From: Varroa destructor
Taxonomy: Eukaryota; Arthropoda; Arachnida; Mesostigmata; Varroidae
DNA: 64,000 bases
Direction: 5' to 3'
Assembly (NCBI RefSeq): GCF_002443255.2
Contig: NW_019211454.1
Location: forward strand, 12,174,248-12,238,247
Position 1 is the stretch's first letter. Every line of letters begins with the position of its first letter. Of the stretch, positions 21,330-33,599 are shown in pieces. Under the pieces are notes generated by a model. The model saw only the letters and a program-made list of their open reading frames with translations, had not been told where the DNA came from and did no database searches. Made by a program: the position numbers and the translations under genes.

Positions 21330-22270
21330 GGTGCCACAGACAGTCTGAAAGTAGGGTATTACAGCCCTACCACCTATTTGACTTGTTTCAAGATAAAGTC
21401 AGGCAACATTGAGACCAATTTCCAGCGTTTTAAAATTGTGTCATTTGATCTTTCCTGACAGCCTAAGCGCTACCTTAATCTTGATTTTTGTCGCGGCAGG
21501 TTCATGTAGCAGGTCATGAGGCTAGGGATGGGCAAGAGGGAAGAGCAACGCGCAAATGACGCTGCTCAAAAAATCCCGAGTTTATAGCTGTTTCGCTCGT
21601 ACCATTGGCGGCACCTTCTATTGCTTTGTTGCTTCTCCTTTGATACAAAAGGGTCGTTAAAAGGTTCTAGATATTTTCAGAACCTACACTTGAGAATGGC
21701 TATGGAGGCTTCTGTCGTTTGAAATGCAAACTAAAGTTTCCTTATTGTACGCGACTTCAAATGCCCCCCTTTTAATATAATAGCTCCTAAAGCATGCCTC
21801 CTTAAATCTCGTGAGGATTATGAAATTACTATCGCTATCCATTAGGAACGTCCCTAGACGAGTTTGTTCCTCTATTTGTTTTCTACGGAATTATACGAAT
21901 TGTATATGATACCGTGACAACGCGTAGCATTTCTTCACAAAGTATAGCTTATCCAATGCGTAATTTAGTAAATTGTCCCTTAATGATAGTATCAAAAAGG
22001 TCCGTTTTAGCTGAACGTTTGCATTAAGGAAATTTTACATTTGAAAGCTCAAACACAAAGTAACAAAGATTATAGAAAAATCCGCAGGATCAACCAACGG
22101 GAAAATGGTTATAAGGGATATTGATGTTGCAAACCTTGATGGCTTTATAGCTCGCCCATCGTCTGTTGCCTGCTTATATATACATAATAACCAAATGGTG
22201 CATCTGGTTTGGGAAGCCGCGCTCCAAAAGACATTTAACACGCGTACTAAGCATGAATGTGTGAATACAT
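21330..22270. other. No supported gene
   Basis: Short frames only. Minus 22241-22035 and plus 22105-22329 are both open across the same bases without recognisable content. Confidence 0.5.
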
Positions 22271-22281
22271 CTAAGAAATCC

Positions 22282-22295
22282 TTTTTTTTTTTTTT
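22282..22295. repeat. T14 homopolymer
   Basis: A run of fourteen T, read directly. Confidence 0.95.
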
Positions 22296-22576
22296 ACTTT
22301 GTTTACTTTTACTGACGAACTTACGTTAAATAAATAAGAGACCAAACTACATCCGCAAATTTCTATGCCTCCTGTTCTTCTGCTATTGTTTATGCTGTAC
22401 AGTTATCATGCTTTCCATATGATTATCCAAACAATCGTATCCGCACAACGACACCCTGCCATCATTGTGACACCATTTTCGTACATCGTATCTTTCTAAC
22501 TACATAAACAGCCATAGTTCTATTACTAGCGACAATATTAGTCGTCGCAATTGTAGCTGTTTTAGTAGTGAGACAA

Positions 22577-22940
22577 TGGCGACGGTGTTGCCACCGTTTC
22601 CTGCAATTTTTGTTTTCTATCTTCTTTCGCTGCTACATACACTCTTCTAGCCATACCTTTGTTTACATCCGCGGAGCATCTACGTGGTATAATTATCATG
22701 TAATAGCAAGATCCTCTCCTTTGTCTATCTTTCTTTCAGTTCTGCTCTCTGCCAATTCCCTTTCTCCATCTTCTGTTTTAGTATTCCCCTTTCTTTTCTC
22801 GGATATGTACGACCATTCTATAACCTCTTCACCACGGTTCTTTTCGGAGTCCTCACATTTTACCCCTGTCTTTCCCACGTGTCTGTGCCCATCTACCCAG
22901 CTGCCGTTCCTCCAATCATAGGCAATTTTCGTCCGCATCC
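22577..22940. other. Pyrimidine-rich patch open in several frames
   Basis: All three plus frames and one minus frame are largely open here because the plus strand is rich in C and T. A tiny ORF starting at 22577 has an excellent start context (ACAATGG) and a hydrophobic, signal-peptide-like product of about 24 residues ending at TAG. A third plus frame runs from about 22710 through a GTGAGA donor near 22951 with a proline- and aromatic-rich peptide. The minus frame 22938-22696 (80 codons, starts ATG) is acidic and basic. None matches a known family, and strong base skew makes all of them unreliable. Confidence 0.2.
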
Positions 22941-22988
22941 ATCAAGAACTGGTGAGATTCATGTTGTCGGTTTTACTTTAGGTTACGC

Positions 22989-23609
22989 TTGATGACAAAA
23001 CGCGGAGTAGAGTCTTTTGTGGGGCTCAGACTATGGAGATTATTGGAGTTCATTGAGTGCCTTCCTGCGAATTCGCGAATACGTGTCTATGTGCAAGATG
23101 CAAGATCCTTGGTTGCTTGCTTGCCTATCCCTTCGTGGGGCAAACCCAAAAAGCAAATGAGGACAGCGCCACCACGATGAGCATTTCCTTTACGGCCTCG
23201 GTTTAGATCGGGATGAATCGCTCCGTTTGTACAGAATAGGCCAATAAAAAATTACAGTATGGGACGTGTCCTCTCGTGTGTCGAGTCACGATGGCCCCTG
23301 CTCTCTTTCTCTGCTCTGTTATGTGAGTCGCTGGTGACGTTTAGGTCACTCGCGGTGGCCTTATATCATTGGCGAAAGAGAACGCGCCCAAAGGTGGCGC
23401 TTTGCTTCCACTTTCTAGTGCTGGGGTTTGCCTTCGTAGAATCACCGCTGGAGATGTGTTATCTCTATGCCCAGAATGCTGCTGCAATCCTCTTCACGAT
23501 GCCGAAAGATAAGAAATGCTCCAAGGATTTGAGGATCCGAAGAAGTTATAACCGGCCCATAAAGAGCTGTCTTATGCTCTCTTCTAATTTTTCGACAGGT
23601 TCGTCATAG
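22989..23609 (+). other. Two adjacent short open frames
   Basis: The frames 22989-23180 (63 codons) and 23259-23609 (116 codons), both on plus, lie in GC-richer DNA. The second starts with ATG and has two hydrophobic stretches but no recognisable family. They could be a weakly conserved short gene, but no splice structure supports it. Confidence 0.12.
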
Positions 23610-23701
23610 CCAAGGCGGCTTGTACGACATCGAGTAACGTTCGAAGGTTGACGCGAATTGGAAGAAAACAATCATCCGACTCGTTTTTTTAATCATAAAA
23701 A

Positions 23702-23703
<2 letters not shown>

Positions 23704-23749
<46 letters not shown>
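23704..23749. repeat. (AT)23 microsatellite
   Basis: A perfect 46-base AT dinucleotide tract, the longest one fully contained in the window. Confidence 0.98.
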
Positions 23750-23752
<3 letters not shown>

Positions 23753-24532
23753 GCATTGATTATGTACCCGTATACAATACAGCACATGTTAAACTTTCCG
23801 AGATGGACCAATCGAGTTTTCTTTTAGCAGCCATTATATAAATAGTTTGTTAGGTTTACTGTTATTAAAATAGCTAGTGTCTTTAGCAGTTTGTAGATTA
23901 AATGGCGGTAAACCTAATTCCTTACGAACGGCTTCACCAGTTTAGCATACTAAACCCTTGTTTTCCACATGAGTTCCTTTGTAGGTTGTCATTTGTATCG
24001 AGCTACATATGTTCGAAGCGACGGAATATACTACAGAATGCTTAGAATTCCACATGATATTACGCGTACCATACAAATAACTCAGTCAACTCTGATCCTG
24101 TCGAATACTCTCTCTGAACTGATGGTTGGAACAGGTCGATGAAACGTTTCACACAAGTTTAAGGTGATTATTGTTCCGGCCTACTACGTGGCTTTGTGTT
24201 TCTTTTTATTTTAGCCTCACTACAGTCCCTCTCTGTCTCTCGTTAACTGTAGCGCGTTATAGGCACTGATATTTTCTGTTTCACTTTCACCGGTTCTGCT
24301 CTGAGCGGCTCTCAGCAGGAGGGTATCAAGCCTGGATGTGTCAGAGCAATAGTCGTCATTAATGGAAAGATAATTGAGTGGTGCAGTTATTACAAGTAAC
24401 TAAGGTACATAGGACCAGTCTGATTCTATCACTCTCACCGTCATTTTCGTTTTGTGTCTCACCGCTTGGCTCAAGCAACCATTCCCGACTTCACAGCTGG
24501 ACGGGGAATGAGAGCGCCACTTACATTCGTGA

Positions 24533-25075
24533 CCTTGTCACTGTTCCAGCCCTATCCCCGGCCCTGCCCAACAACCGGCTCACGAAGGCGCTTTTCCTCC
24601 TACACTCATGGGACATCCATCGCTCTTTGTGTTCCAACATGAGGTTCGGCCTTGTGAACGGCTGATCGAGAATATATCACTGCGCTCGTTGCCTTTCGTT
24701 GGCATGGGGATAAATAGAGGAACTCGTCATCGAACGACGACTAGTTTCTTGTCTACTGTTGCTCCGAGTCGGTGGATAAATGAGATTTTCAATGTGCATG
24801 AAGAAGCTAATAATGCGAATAACGGTATAATGGTGCAAATCGACTCAGCAGGATGCAAGAACCTTGCCATGGTCAGTCCTACTCGAACTACTGTGCAGAC
24901 GACACTTGGGAGTAATGAGATTCCAGGCACGTCAAAGGACCGTATGATAAGGCCTTCTTGTTTGTGTGGCTTCTTTTCCAGTCCACACGTGTACAGGTTG
25001 GGAGGTTGCTACGGTTACGTAGGAGATTGTCGGAGGGATACAAGATGCAGCGGAATCAAGGTTAGCTCTTATTAG
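24533..25075 (+). CDS. Candidate open frame or exon, 180 codons, unrecognised
   Basis: This frame is open from just after a TGA at 24530 to a TAG at 25073-25075, with the first ATG at 24608. It is one of the longest stop-free runs in the window. The peptide has a proline-rich start, a mixed middle and a cysteine-bearing end (spacing roughly C-x-C-x12-C-x6-C-x5-C). A donor-like AAG/GTTAGC at about 25059 would end an exon after the last Cys-Ser-Gly-Ile-Lys. Local GC is higher, which lowers stop density, and hand-counted G at codon positions 1 and 2 is equal, which argues against coding. I recognise no family. An overlapping plus frame (24378-24665) is also open. Confidence 0.17.
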   Translation, partial: PCHCSSPIPGPAQQPAHEGAFPPTLMGHPSLFVFQHEVRPCERLIENISLRSLPFVGMGINRGTRHRTTTSFLSTVAPSRWINEIFNVHEEANNANNGIMVQIDSAGCKNLAMVSPTRTTVQTTLGSNEIPGTSKDRMIRPSCLCGFFSSPHVYRLGGCYGYVGDCRRDTRCSGIKVSSY

Positions 25076-25083
25076 AAAGAGCT
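25062..25083. repeat. 8-bp inverted repeat
   Basis: TAGCTCTT and AAGAGCTA pair perfectly across six bases. It overlaps the end of the open frame at 24533-25075. Confidence 0.85.
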
Positions 25084-25089
25084 ACTTGT

Positions 25090-25870
25090 ATAATTGCTAG
25101 TTGTTTAGAAACATGACCGTTCATATGATGCATGTTTGCGAGCACATTGAACATGTCACATGTCAGTACATGCATAAAAAAACGTCATCCGAATCCATGG
25201 TGTGATTATCTCGTTGATTTTTTTTAATTTCGCAATTGACCGCTGACTGGCACAGATTCGAAGGAATATATCTTTACTTACATAACTCTACCGGTTGGTA
25301 CATGAGTATATATATATTATAACAAATCATTTTAACAGATTATGGCAGGCTATTTTATATATTGAAACTGTCTAGTTTCATTGTCAAGGCCTACAACCGA
25401 TGCTTGTCGTGTTTACGGAAATTAGTGCAAGATAGCGTTAACGCACTATATGTCGTTGCTGAAAAAGGCTTGACCACAGATTTTAGCGATCAATTTCATT
25501 TTCTTTTTTGCCCGATATGTTTTTATTGCCAAAACTCTTCTGTAGTTCATTGTTGGAAAAACTAACTTTTGGCTTATTCAACGCCGTATGACAATGCGTA
25601 ACTAAAAAATGATATTGTTAAGCCTGATTGCTTTTCCTATTGCGTAGCTCTTCTATAAATTGTCCTAGGACAACTACGATTAGGCTTATTTTTGTTAAAC
25701 GATAGTTGTCTCCTACGGCTTCTGATAGCGTTAATTCTATTTTTCCGAACATTAATTGCAGTTGAAAAGTACGTGCCGGCTTGAGAAGATATTGATCTAA
25801 TAGTTCAGGGAATTTATTCAAATTAGCGGGAATCGTACGTGTTGTATAAATATGCACTTCTCTGTCAGAT
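25090..25870. other. No supported gene
   Basis: AT-rich DNA with short frames on both strands (25362-25565 plus, 25857-25618 minus), with no motif. Confidence 0.5.
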
Positions 25871-25876
25871 GTCGTT

Positions 25877-25939
25877 CTAGTAATAAAAACAGCACTATAA
25901 TAACACTGATAACTGTAGTTATAATGCTGTTTTAACTAG
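25877..25939. ncRNA. 63-base hairpin, possible miRNA-like precursor
   Basis: The two ends of this segment are inverted repeats: CTAGT with ACTAG, then AAAACAGCA with TGCTGTTTT (nine paired bases), then after one mismatch TATAA with TTATA, leaving a loop of about 18 bases. Small bulges separate the blocks, as in animal microRNA precursors of 60 to 70 bases. The pairing is read directly; any processing into a small RNA is inference. Alternatives are a short MITE remnant or chance in AT-rich DNA. The strand cannot be told from sequence. Confidence 0.3.
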
Positions 25940-25944
25940 CGTAT

Positions 25945-28900
25945 AGTATGTGTTTTTGCAGACTCAAAATGAGTCTGTAGACAACGACAGCTGTAGTATC
26001 AATGGTCTCGAATACTGGTATGTATAAATCAGCAAAAAAAGTTGATAATATTACTACATATTCTGCTACTTGGTACGTATGTTTGTAATCTACCACACAA
26101 AAGGCCTAGGCTCACAAAGCTCCACCTATATGTCTACAGTACGATTCATAAAGAAAAGAGAGAGCTTCGAAGCAAGCATTGGCTGTAACGCTTATATGTA
26201 AACACGGCAGTATCACCCCGAACCCTAATATACAGCATCGGTGCGTGGACTTTTATTATTTATACCTTAGCCCAGTACTTTATTTTTTTTTAATTAGAAA
26301 GAAAAAAAATTAAGTATCTCCCTGCATTGTCCAACACGTCACGAGACGTTGCCTGCGTATCGCTGCCCTGCCCATCTTGTAAATTCCTATAATGGTGTGA
26401 TTTTGGTTGGACGTTCGAACGAATTTCATTTACCTTATAGCCCTAAAATTTCGAGGCTTATTTTCTCAATTAGAATCACGAAAACTGGAAAATCTTAAAC
26501 ACGAAATTTGTCATTCTGTTAAAATGTTCTATTAGATCGAAGGTATTCTGATAGTAATTGTTGTAATGGCATTTGGTCGAATTTGCAGGATTGAAGCCCG
26601 CCTTCATCTGGAGACAAAGCCATCGAAGCTGCTTCAGTGTGAAGAATCGCTTGAGTAAATAAGAAATAAAAACTGTTCTATGTCCATTTAGCGTCTCCGC
26701 AAGGCGTATTTTTATGCCTTGTCTCTATTGCTTGCTTGCTTCGGTAGACTGCGTGAGGGATTTCACTATCGTTATTGCTTGCTATTGTAGATTAAATTAT
26801 ATTGTCATTCTTCTTGTTTCTGTTCCATCTTAAATCACACCAAGTCATTATGCATAAATTTATCTTCCGCAAACCTGAAAAAACAAATTATTTGTTAAAT
26901 CATCAAACATTTAGAACTAACACCGCCGAGCCTCTTAGATAAACACATACGTTTTGATGGCAAAAACAAACCCGCTTGTGGCAGTGTAAATTCTCTTACT
27001 CATCGTAAAGCTACTGTAGAATATCATGCCATCAGCTAAAGCTACGTGCTTTTTTTTTGCTTTTGACAGCAGCTGCAATGCCTAGACACCTGCCATAAGA
27101 TGTGCGTAGAGACTGATGAAACGTAGCGTTCTGAAAAGGATTCGGAGGCTTATTCAGGCTCACATCCACCAACGAAATTAGTAAGCTCCTCAGTTCTTCC
27201 ACGCTAGCAATGAAAGAGCTCTAGTTTACTTTGTAACGATACAACCGCCGAACATGTTAAAATCATTAGTAATTATATATATAAGAATTATGTGTGTTTT
27301 ATTTAAGAGTTTCTAGCACAAATTAGTTCGTAATGGGATTATCGCCAATGGAAAATTGCTGACGGTGAAGATAACCTTCGGTTGTATTGAATGCGGGGAC
27401 TGTGGTAATGGTCGTCTAAATTAAAAAGTCATCTGCGCAACGAACTCACATCTTTTGAAATAAGTTTCAGATCAATTTCAGATCGAACTACGACTCAGGT
27501 TTGTGAGTCGGAGGGTGCCATTCTGAATATTTACTTCCTTTTATCGTTCGCTTCTATCATATCCTGGCACGAGTATTAGTTGAAAATTTTACGTCTGCAG
27601 TGTGTTTATCAGCTCGGCACAAGAAAACCAATGTTTTTTTTTCGAGGACATGGTTTGGTCCCACGAGCAATTTACGCATTCATTTACGGGTCTCGCTTCA
27701 CAGACCACGCCACACATATTAGCACAGCTTTTAATTTCCTCTGTTTGTCATTTCGTCGCCGTGCTTATGGCCGCCTACGTCGCCAGCAGGCACCAGCCGT
27801 CGCGACGTTAGTTGAAGCGTCATCATAACAACAACGCTAGAGGACGGCGTGCTCTTACTTTGAAAAGATTGTTTTCGCAATTCACAGCTAACGATGCATA
27901 GTTGCGTTTTATCATCAGCTACCCTCTATGCGACAGCTCCGTAAGCTGACTTTATTTTCCATAAACACCACTTCATAGTACTGCAGACAAGCAGGAAATA
28001 ACACGTACCTTTTAAGCCTTAGATCTCTCTTGAATGAGCGATGCCTGATGCGTAAACCCTTTAATGCTAGCGCGGATGCTATCTTCCCTCTTTTGCGACG
28101 ACCTTTGGCACTGCTGTTCAACGTCACCTCAATAGCACTATAAATATTTAGACTATGTGTACGGTTCGTCTACAGGCGCATACGATACATGTAGGATCCA
28201 CTATTCTGATCCAAGCTCCCAAAGACCCGATATTTCGATTCTACGAGTCAATTCAAATGGGACAAACTGAACATGTTCCATGCATGGAACCCTCTTTGTT
28301 GGAAAAGAATTTTAATGAATCAAAGTATCATTTTTTCATGGCCAGCAGCATTAGCACCGTGAACATTATCAGCTCTGTCTTTGATTAACTAATGGAGCCA
28401 GACGGCTCCTACTGTTAACATGATTTATAAGCAAGCAGCGCCCATATGCTTTCGAGCAGCGTTTAACTAATGCGAACGAAGGAATGAATTTCGAGCCTGA
28501 CACATTTCAGAAGGGACTATTTCATTATCTCTGAGCTACGTTGTTTTTGTGCTTATCTTTTCTATTTCTCCCGCACACATCCACGGGCCGCCCCTACTGT
28601 TTTTCATCGGCTGAATGTGCCTTTCGCCCTAAAGTAGATGCGCTCAACGTCTGCCAGCGCCAAAAGGGTCACGAGCTGAGCGCTGAAGTGAAGGCAGTTA
28701 ACCCGTAGCCGTTGCTCTGGTCCATGGCGTTAGTGCAGGGCTTGCGGATTGCGTCAAGCACTAATTTGCATCATAGTAATAAAGCTGTACCAGCTAGAAA
28801 GGATGGCCTAGTCAAAGCTACTATTTATCAACGTAATGCCAACGCACTCTAACCCACGGCAGTTCGTTGTGGTCGTCGAGCAAGTAACTCTGAAAGTGAA

Positions 28901-30860
28901 GAAGTTACCAAATCCAACAGTGCACACTACGCTTTAACTCCTATGCATTAGGCCATAAATAGAGAATAGCAGATATATGACCTTTTCGAACAGTTGGGAG
29001 CGAGTTAATTAGCACGATCGGTAGTGTTATCCATTGAATAAAATCAGACTTCACTTTTAGGTCACCCTCGAAACTCTCATCAGATCTGTGACCGTTTATA
29101 ATTTAAGTTTGCCAAGAATAACAACCATTACGTATATGTTATTTATTTAGAAAAATAATATTTGAAACTAACTTGGGTTGTCTTCAGGCAAACGGTGCTA
29201 GTGACAATAGAGCTTATGCCGAGTCCTAAACTTAAACATGAATAACCAGCCGGCCATTAATAAATCATGCGTAATAAACTCGTTTTAACAAACCCTGCTT
29301 CGACGCTACGGCTAACTAGCGACCATGCACACCTTTGACGGTGTACATGTGTAAACTAATATTATGACTAATAACAACACGTAAGCAACGGTCGGTTTCC
29401 TGCTCAGATAGAACAGCCAATTTCCCTCCAAGATGACGGCCTGAAAGCAGTCCATTGTTCCGGAATACGATAGCCCCTTTCGATTTTTTACGAAACTGCC
29501 TTATTTTTAAAGGTAGAACGCCAAAGGCGAACGGACCGCTCCGTCCCTTTGACTGCAGCTAGTTCGTTGTTACTTAGAAATTCCTCTGCTAACTGGGCAT
29601 AGTACGTAGATTTCTGTTTCGCTCTGGTTTCGCAGTAACGATAAAACAGCAGGAACGAGCTGCTAAGTAAACGCGGATGAGCAAAAAAGGCGAAGATACA
29701 GAAAAATTATTCTTTGTCCAGTTCGAATAGGAAAAACAAAAAAGAGAAGGCTACGACCAAGGAGAAATGCATTAAGCGGGCAAAATTCACCTCCTAAAGA
29801 GTGCGTCACAAAACAGTTGTCTTAGGCTTATGCAGTATTCGATATACCGCTGATAATATGCGTATTTCTCATTTGCATAACGAACATACTTTTTACCTTG
29901 CATGTATAACAACGTCGGGGTATATTGAGTCAGGTGGAATATTGTCCGAACACACTACGGCAATTGCATACCACTATATTGTATTGCCTGATAATTGTTT
30001 AGATTAGAAGATATGAATGATTGCAACTGGGCTTTTTTTCCGTTAAGTTATATCTGTCAAAATTAGACAAGTGACGACTACAATTTTCTAGCGTTGTGAC
30101 GTTTTTCCCTTTTTGTCACTGGCCTCCGTTAAGCTAAAGGTGCCCTTTTCATTATCCCTATCCTTTATGCCGCCACTTGCACGTTGTGTTGGAATACCGT
30201 TTGTTGTTTTTTGATAGTATCGTTACCATATTGCAATGTATGATGTGCCCCTTACCGGGAAATGTATGTAGTGCGTGACATGTCTGTCTCATTTGTCTTA
30301 ATATCCTGAAAGGTGTTTTACCTGCCATTGTCAATCACTACTAAAATTAACTTAGACTTGATGGCACAATGGCTTGACAAGCGGGTCCCTTGTGGGGTCC
30401 TCGGAAAGCCACGAAAGGACCCAATGACACAATCGTTTTTACGGACTCTTTCGCGCCGAATCCTCTGTTGCCAATGTACGAAGTTAAGTATTCATTTAAC
30501 AGAACTGTATTATATTTCCATTTATTCAATGTTAAAGATAGCACATTTACATAGCACCTCAGTAAAGGATATACGTTTCCATATCTTCAGCCATATAAAC
30601 ACAAACAGCTGTTTGTTCGGACGCCGTTGGGTTATAACAGCTCTAGCAGCTAGCCTATATATTGTCGCTCTCTGGCCAAGGCCTTAATCTTTCACAGTTT
30701 TGTGGCAGCGGGGAAGCTTAGGCCCGACCGAACATTTAAAAGCGTCTAGAGACCAACCATCACTAAGCCGATCCTCGCTCGATTATAGGAAATCATACCG
30801 GAAATCTGGAAGTTATTGTCCAGATTGCCGTAAAAAACAGGCAGTAGATCACGTGCGTTA
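25945..30860. other. About 5 kb with no supported gene
   Basis: AT-rich sequence with scattered frames up to 124 codons (30313-30687 plus), none with a recognisable motif or good splice context. Minor items are a short direct repeat TTTCAGATC at about 27467 and 27477, a 6-bp hairpin GGAGCC/GGCTCC near 28394, and a GC-richer patch at 28560-28760 without an open frame of note. Confidence 0.5.
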
Positions 30861-30865
30861 AGACT

Positions 30866-31163
30866 TCAGTACGAGTGGCAGTGCCAGGTCGCGGTGTTGA
30901 GGTTTAGAAGAGGAACGTAAGGAGCTCTGCCACGAAGATCTAGTCTCGGTGATAGGACATTAGATATTTGCTCTACAGGCAATAGCAAAGATCCGAGATT
31001 GTCAGCATATTGTGGTGCCAAGGGTGTTGTTGCATGGGCGTCCTGCGTGAAGTTAGCATTAGTTAATAACAGTGGCTGAAGAGTGTAGTTAAGCCATAAA
31101 AGCTGGCTGTAGTTTGAATGCGGTAAAAGCCTCTGACCCACGGCGTCTTCCTTCACAGTAGAT
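30866..31163 (-). CDS. Candidate terminal exon of two-exon minus-strand gene
   Basis: This 298-base segment is open after a CAG acceptor at 31164-31166 and ends at TGA. Its start phase (one base) fits the end phase of the upstream candidate exon at 31208-31497. The roughly 98 residues are rich in Leu, Asn, Thr and Pro, with three N-glycosylation-type sites (NYS, NYT, NFT). They end in a run with Trp-His-Cys-His-Ser-Tyr. Hand-counted G by codon position is about 23, 12 and 21 percent, a coding-like pattern. No family was recognised. The N-x-S/T sites would fit an extracellular segment following the hydrophobic stretch in the previous exon, but that is inference. Confidence 0.23.
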
Positions 31164-31207
31164 CTGATAGCAATTAAGGCTACAGTCTATATATATGCAT
31201 GCCTTAC

Positions 31208-31497
31208 CTACTTCGATCGATACTGCTCATTGGAACTTCTATCGATTTCTGTCTAACACAATGATGTATGTATATCATTACATTATAAACCACAAATACC
31301 CCCGGGACCAACACCCAATCATCACACCAAGTATTCGTTATTTTAGCTACATTGTGTGTGCGTGTGTGCAACAGAGATATCGAAGTGTCATTGCTAAACA
31401 TTCTAACCCGATAGACCTTATTGAAAACCTCGAATACAGTAGAGCTTTTCATAATCACCGAAATAAATTCGAACTCATGTAATGAGTTTCTGTACAT
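31208..31497 (-). CDS. Candidate first exon of two-exon minus-strand gene
   Basis: An ATG at 31497 opens 96 codons plus two bases and stops at an AG/GTAAGG donor (GT at 31207-31206). Joining it to the acceptor at 31164 removes a 44-base intron and keeps the frame, giving one ORF of about 195 residues. The residues from about 61 to 77 (WVLVPGVFVVYNVMIYI) form a plausible membrane segment. No signal peptide or known domain is visible. A 44-base intron is at the lower limit for arthropods. The opposite strand is also open over 31195-31482, so chance is a real alternative. Confidence 0.2.
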
Positions 31498-31499
31498 AA

Positions 31500-33270
31500 A
31501 TTTGAAACTGAGCCATAAAAATTCACAGAACCAAATCTTGCCTGCTTGAAGTATCTGTATAGAGAGTAATAGATAAAAATTACCTTAAAAAGTCTGGTTG
31601 CAGCCTGTACATTTCGTATGAATTTACAATGTACAAAGTCATATGTAACTATAAAAACTGTTTATTTTCAGGTGTTCGACAACGTCCAGACCAACCTAGG
31701 GCCACTTCTATTTGCCGCTCCGTGGCTATATATGCTACACCTTTCGACAGACTGCTGCATTCTTACCAACTACATCTAGCGACGTAATTTCAGCCTCATG
31801 TAGCAATGGATGTTACACTTTTAGAAACGAAGTTCTTACTTCTGAAAGGATGGGATGCGATTAACTTGTTTGTATCAGACTAGGCTATAAGGGTAGACGC
31901 TACTACATAACAGACTTTACAATAGTGGGTTAATCTTCAATAGCCTAATGCGTGGATATCATTCAATGCTGTGCTACTGTAGCCGACAGGGTACCTTGGC
32001 TGAAAGCATTTGTCCATTCCTTACCGGCAGGAATTCTGCAGGCCGCTAATTCTATCCTAAGGCTTAATAGTAAATAGCAGGGCCATCCATGGTATCCTTA
32101 TGTCCTCTATGCATTCTATTACGTTACGCATATGATGTGTTATTACATATGTTATGTTCTGTGAACACCTTATTATTATTATTAGCACAGGTTCAGAGAA
32201 TGACGCCAGCTTAAACTTGGACTCTAGAGGTTTTCACTAATACACTTTTCTCCGAGAGACGCCCAATCTCGTTCGTTATGCCCACGTAGAACAGCATAAA
32301 GCAGTGGGATGAACGTAAGGACCATCCTATTTTGATTCAAAGGACTCAGGTGAAGAGCATATGATTGCAGAGATACTGTACAGGATACATGGTGTGAACC
32401 AACAACACACACACAAAGCTATTAGTAATTAGCTATTTTACGTATATACTGTAGATATTTTTACTGTAGAAAAGTTCATCGATAATTGACTCCGAAGGAG
32501 TTATATTATATGAAATCTTCTTTTTTATTCACTTCAGTAACTAGCCGTAGGATCTCTCGACTACAGGGTTAGATAGGCTATATTGACACGTAGCTGATTA
32601 GATACGAGCTGGTAATAGTGAGTCTTATTCAGCTTGTTTTTTACGTTAAATATGTGGCCTTGTTTAAATATCGTATCACTACCTATTGCGTATTATATAC
32701 CCTCGTACTCAGTCAACGCGAATGCTTAAACACCACCTTCAGAAATTTCCGGCATTCAGACTACTTGAAATTGAAAATCCTGCGAATAATTTAGTATGCT
32801 GACTAATATAGTGGTCCTAAGACTGACTAAAAACAGAATCTAGTTACAAGTTACGTATTTCAAGGAATAGAATCTAGATTTTGGCAAACGGAAGTACTAT
32901 AGAATCAACGACGTCCTAAGCAAATGGCTTTAAGAGCTGTAAAAAATTCTTCCGGGTTGTCCAATCTAACGAATCGAAAAGAGGGTTCCTTATTATGGGT
33001 ACTTTAGCTAACGCAAGCAGACAAAATCTGACTATATATATATAATAAATTAATCTTAATTGTAAATAAAAATAATAACCCTACTTTTTCTGATGTGGTC
33101 AAGTCAATTCGCTAGTTAGTCATTTACATTACAAGCTACATTTAATATGGTTTAGTCTTATGTTACACAGTGAATCGTATATAAAGCTAAGAACACATAA
33201 CATGCCAATGTAAAGAATACACACATATACAACCAAAGTTCATGATTATGGCAGCGGGATCGTAAAAATA
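31500..33270. other. No supported gene
   Basis: Low-complexity AT-rich sequence with only one frame above 60 codons (32412-32224 minus). A TTA run near 32170 and a short TA run at about 33033 are the only repeats. Confidence 0.55.
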
Positions 33271-33280
33271 GTATTTTTCT

Positions 33281-33297
33281 AAAAAAAAAAAAAAAAA
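33281..33297. repeat. A17 homopolymer
   Basis: A run of seventeen A, read directly. No transposon body or target-site duplication was recognised next to it. Confidence 0.95.
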
Positions 33298-33478
33298 CTA
33301 TACATTCCCTAGGGCCGTCAATATAGGCTCATAGAAATTTGTTGAGAGAGCAGGTACAGTTATAGCGTTTTTCAACTAAACGAATGCGCACATATATAAG
33401 TTCATTTGTCCTTTTGTGGCAAAGCTTGCAAACTCTTTCCTAATAATATTGAGGATTTATATGAATGTATAACTTGTA

Positions 33479-33491
33479 TTTTTTTTTTTTT
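33479..33491. repeat. T13 homopolymer
   Basis: A run of thirteen T, about 190 bases after the A17 run. I saw no inverted-repeat arms linking the two. Confidence 0.95.
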
Positions 33492-33567
33492 GACTAAATA
33501 TGTTTGCGCTTAGATACAAACAAGCTTTAAATACGAACGCGCAGTATATGATATTATGCCGAAGCAT

Positions 33568-33585
33568 CTAGAGGACGGCCTCTAG
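33568..33585. repeat. 7-bp hairpin
   Basis: CTAGAGG and CCTCTAG pair perfectly around the loop ACGG, an 18-base stem-loop. Confidence 0.9.
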
Positions 33586-33599
33586 CGTAGACAATAAGC

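Noticed and set aside
21125..21458. Open frames crossing the N gap
   Set aside because: Their length depends on undetermined bases.
22577..22651. Signal-peptide-like 24-codon ORF with excellent Kozak context as a gene
   Set aside because: It stops after 24 codons and no donor lies before the stop in a useful position.
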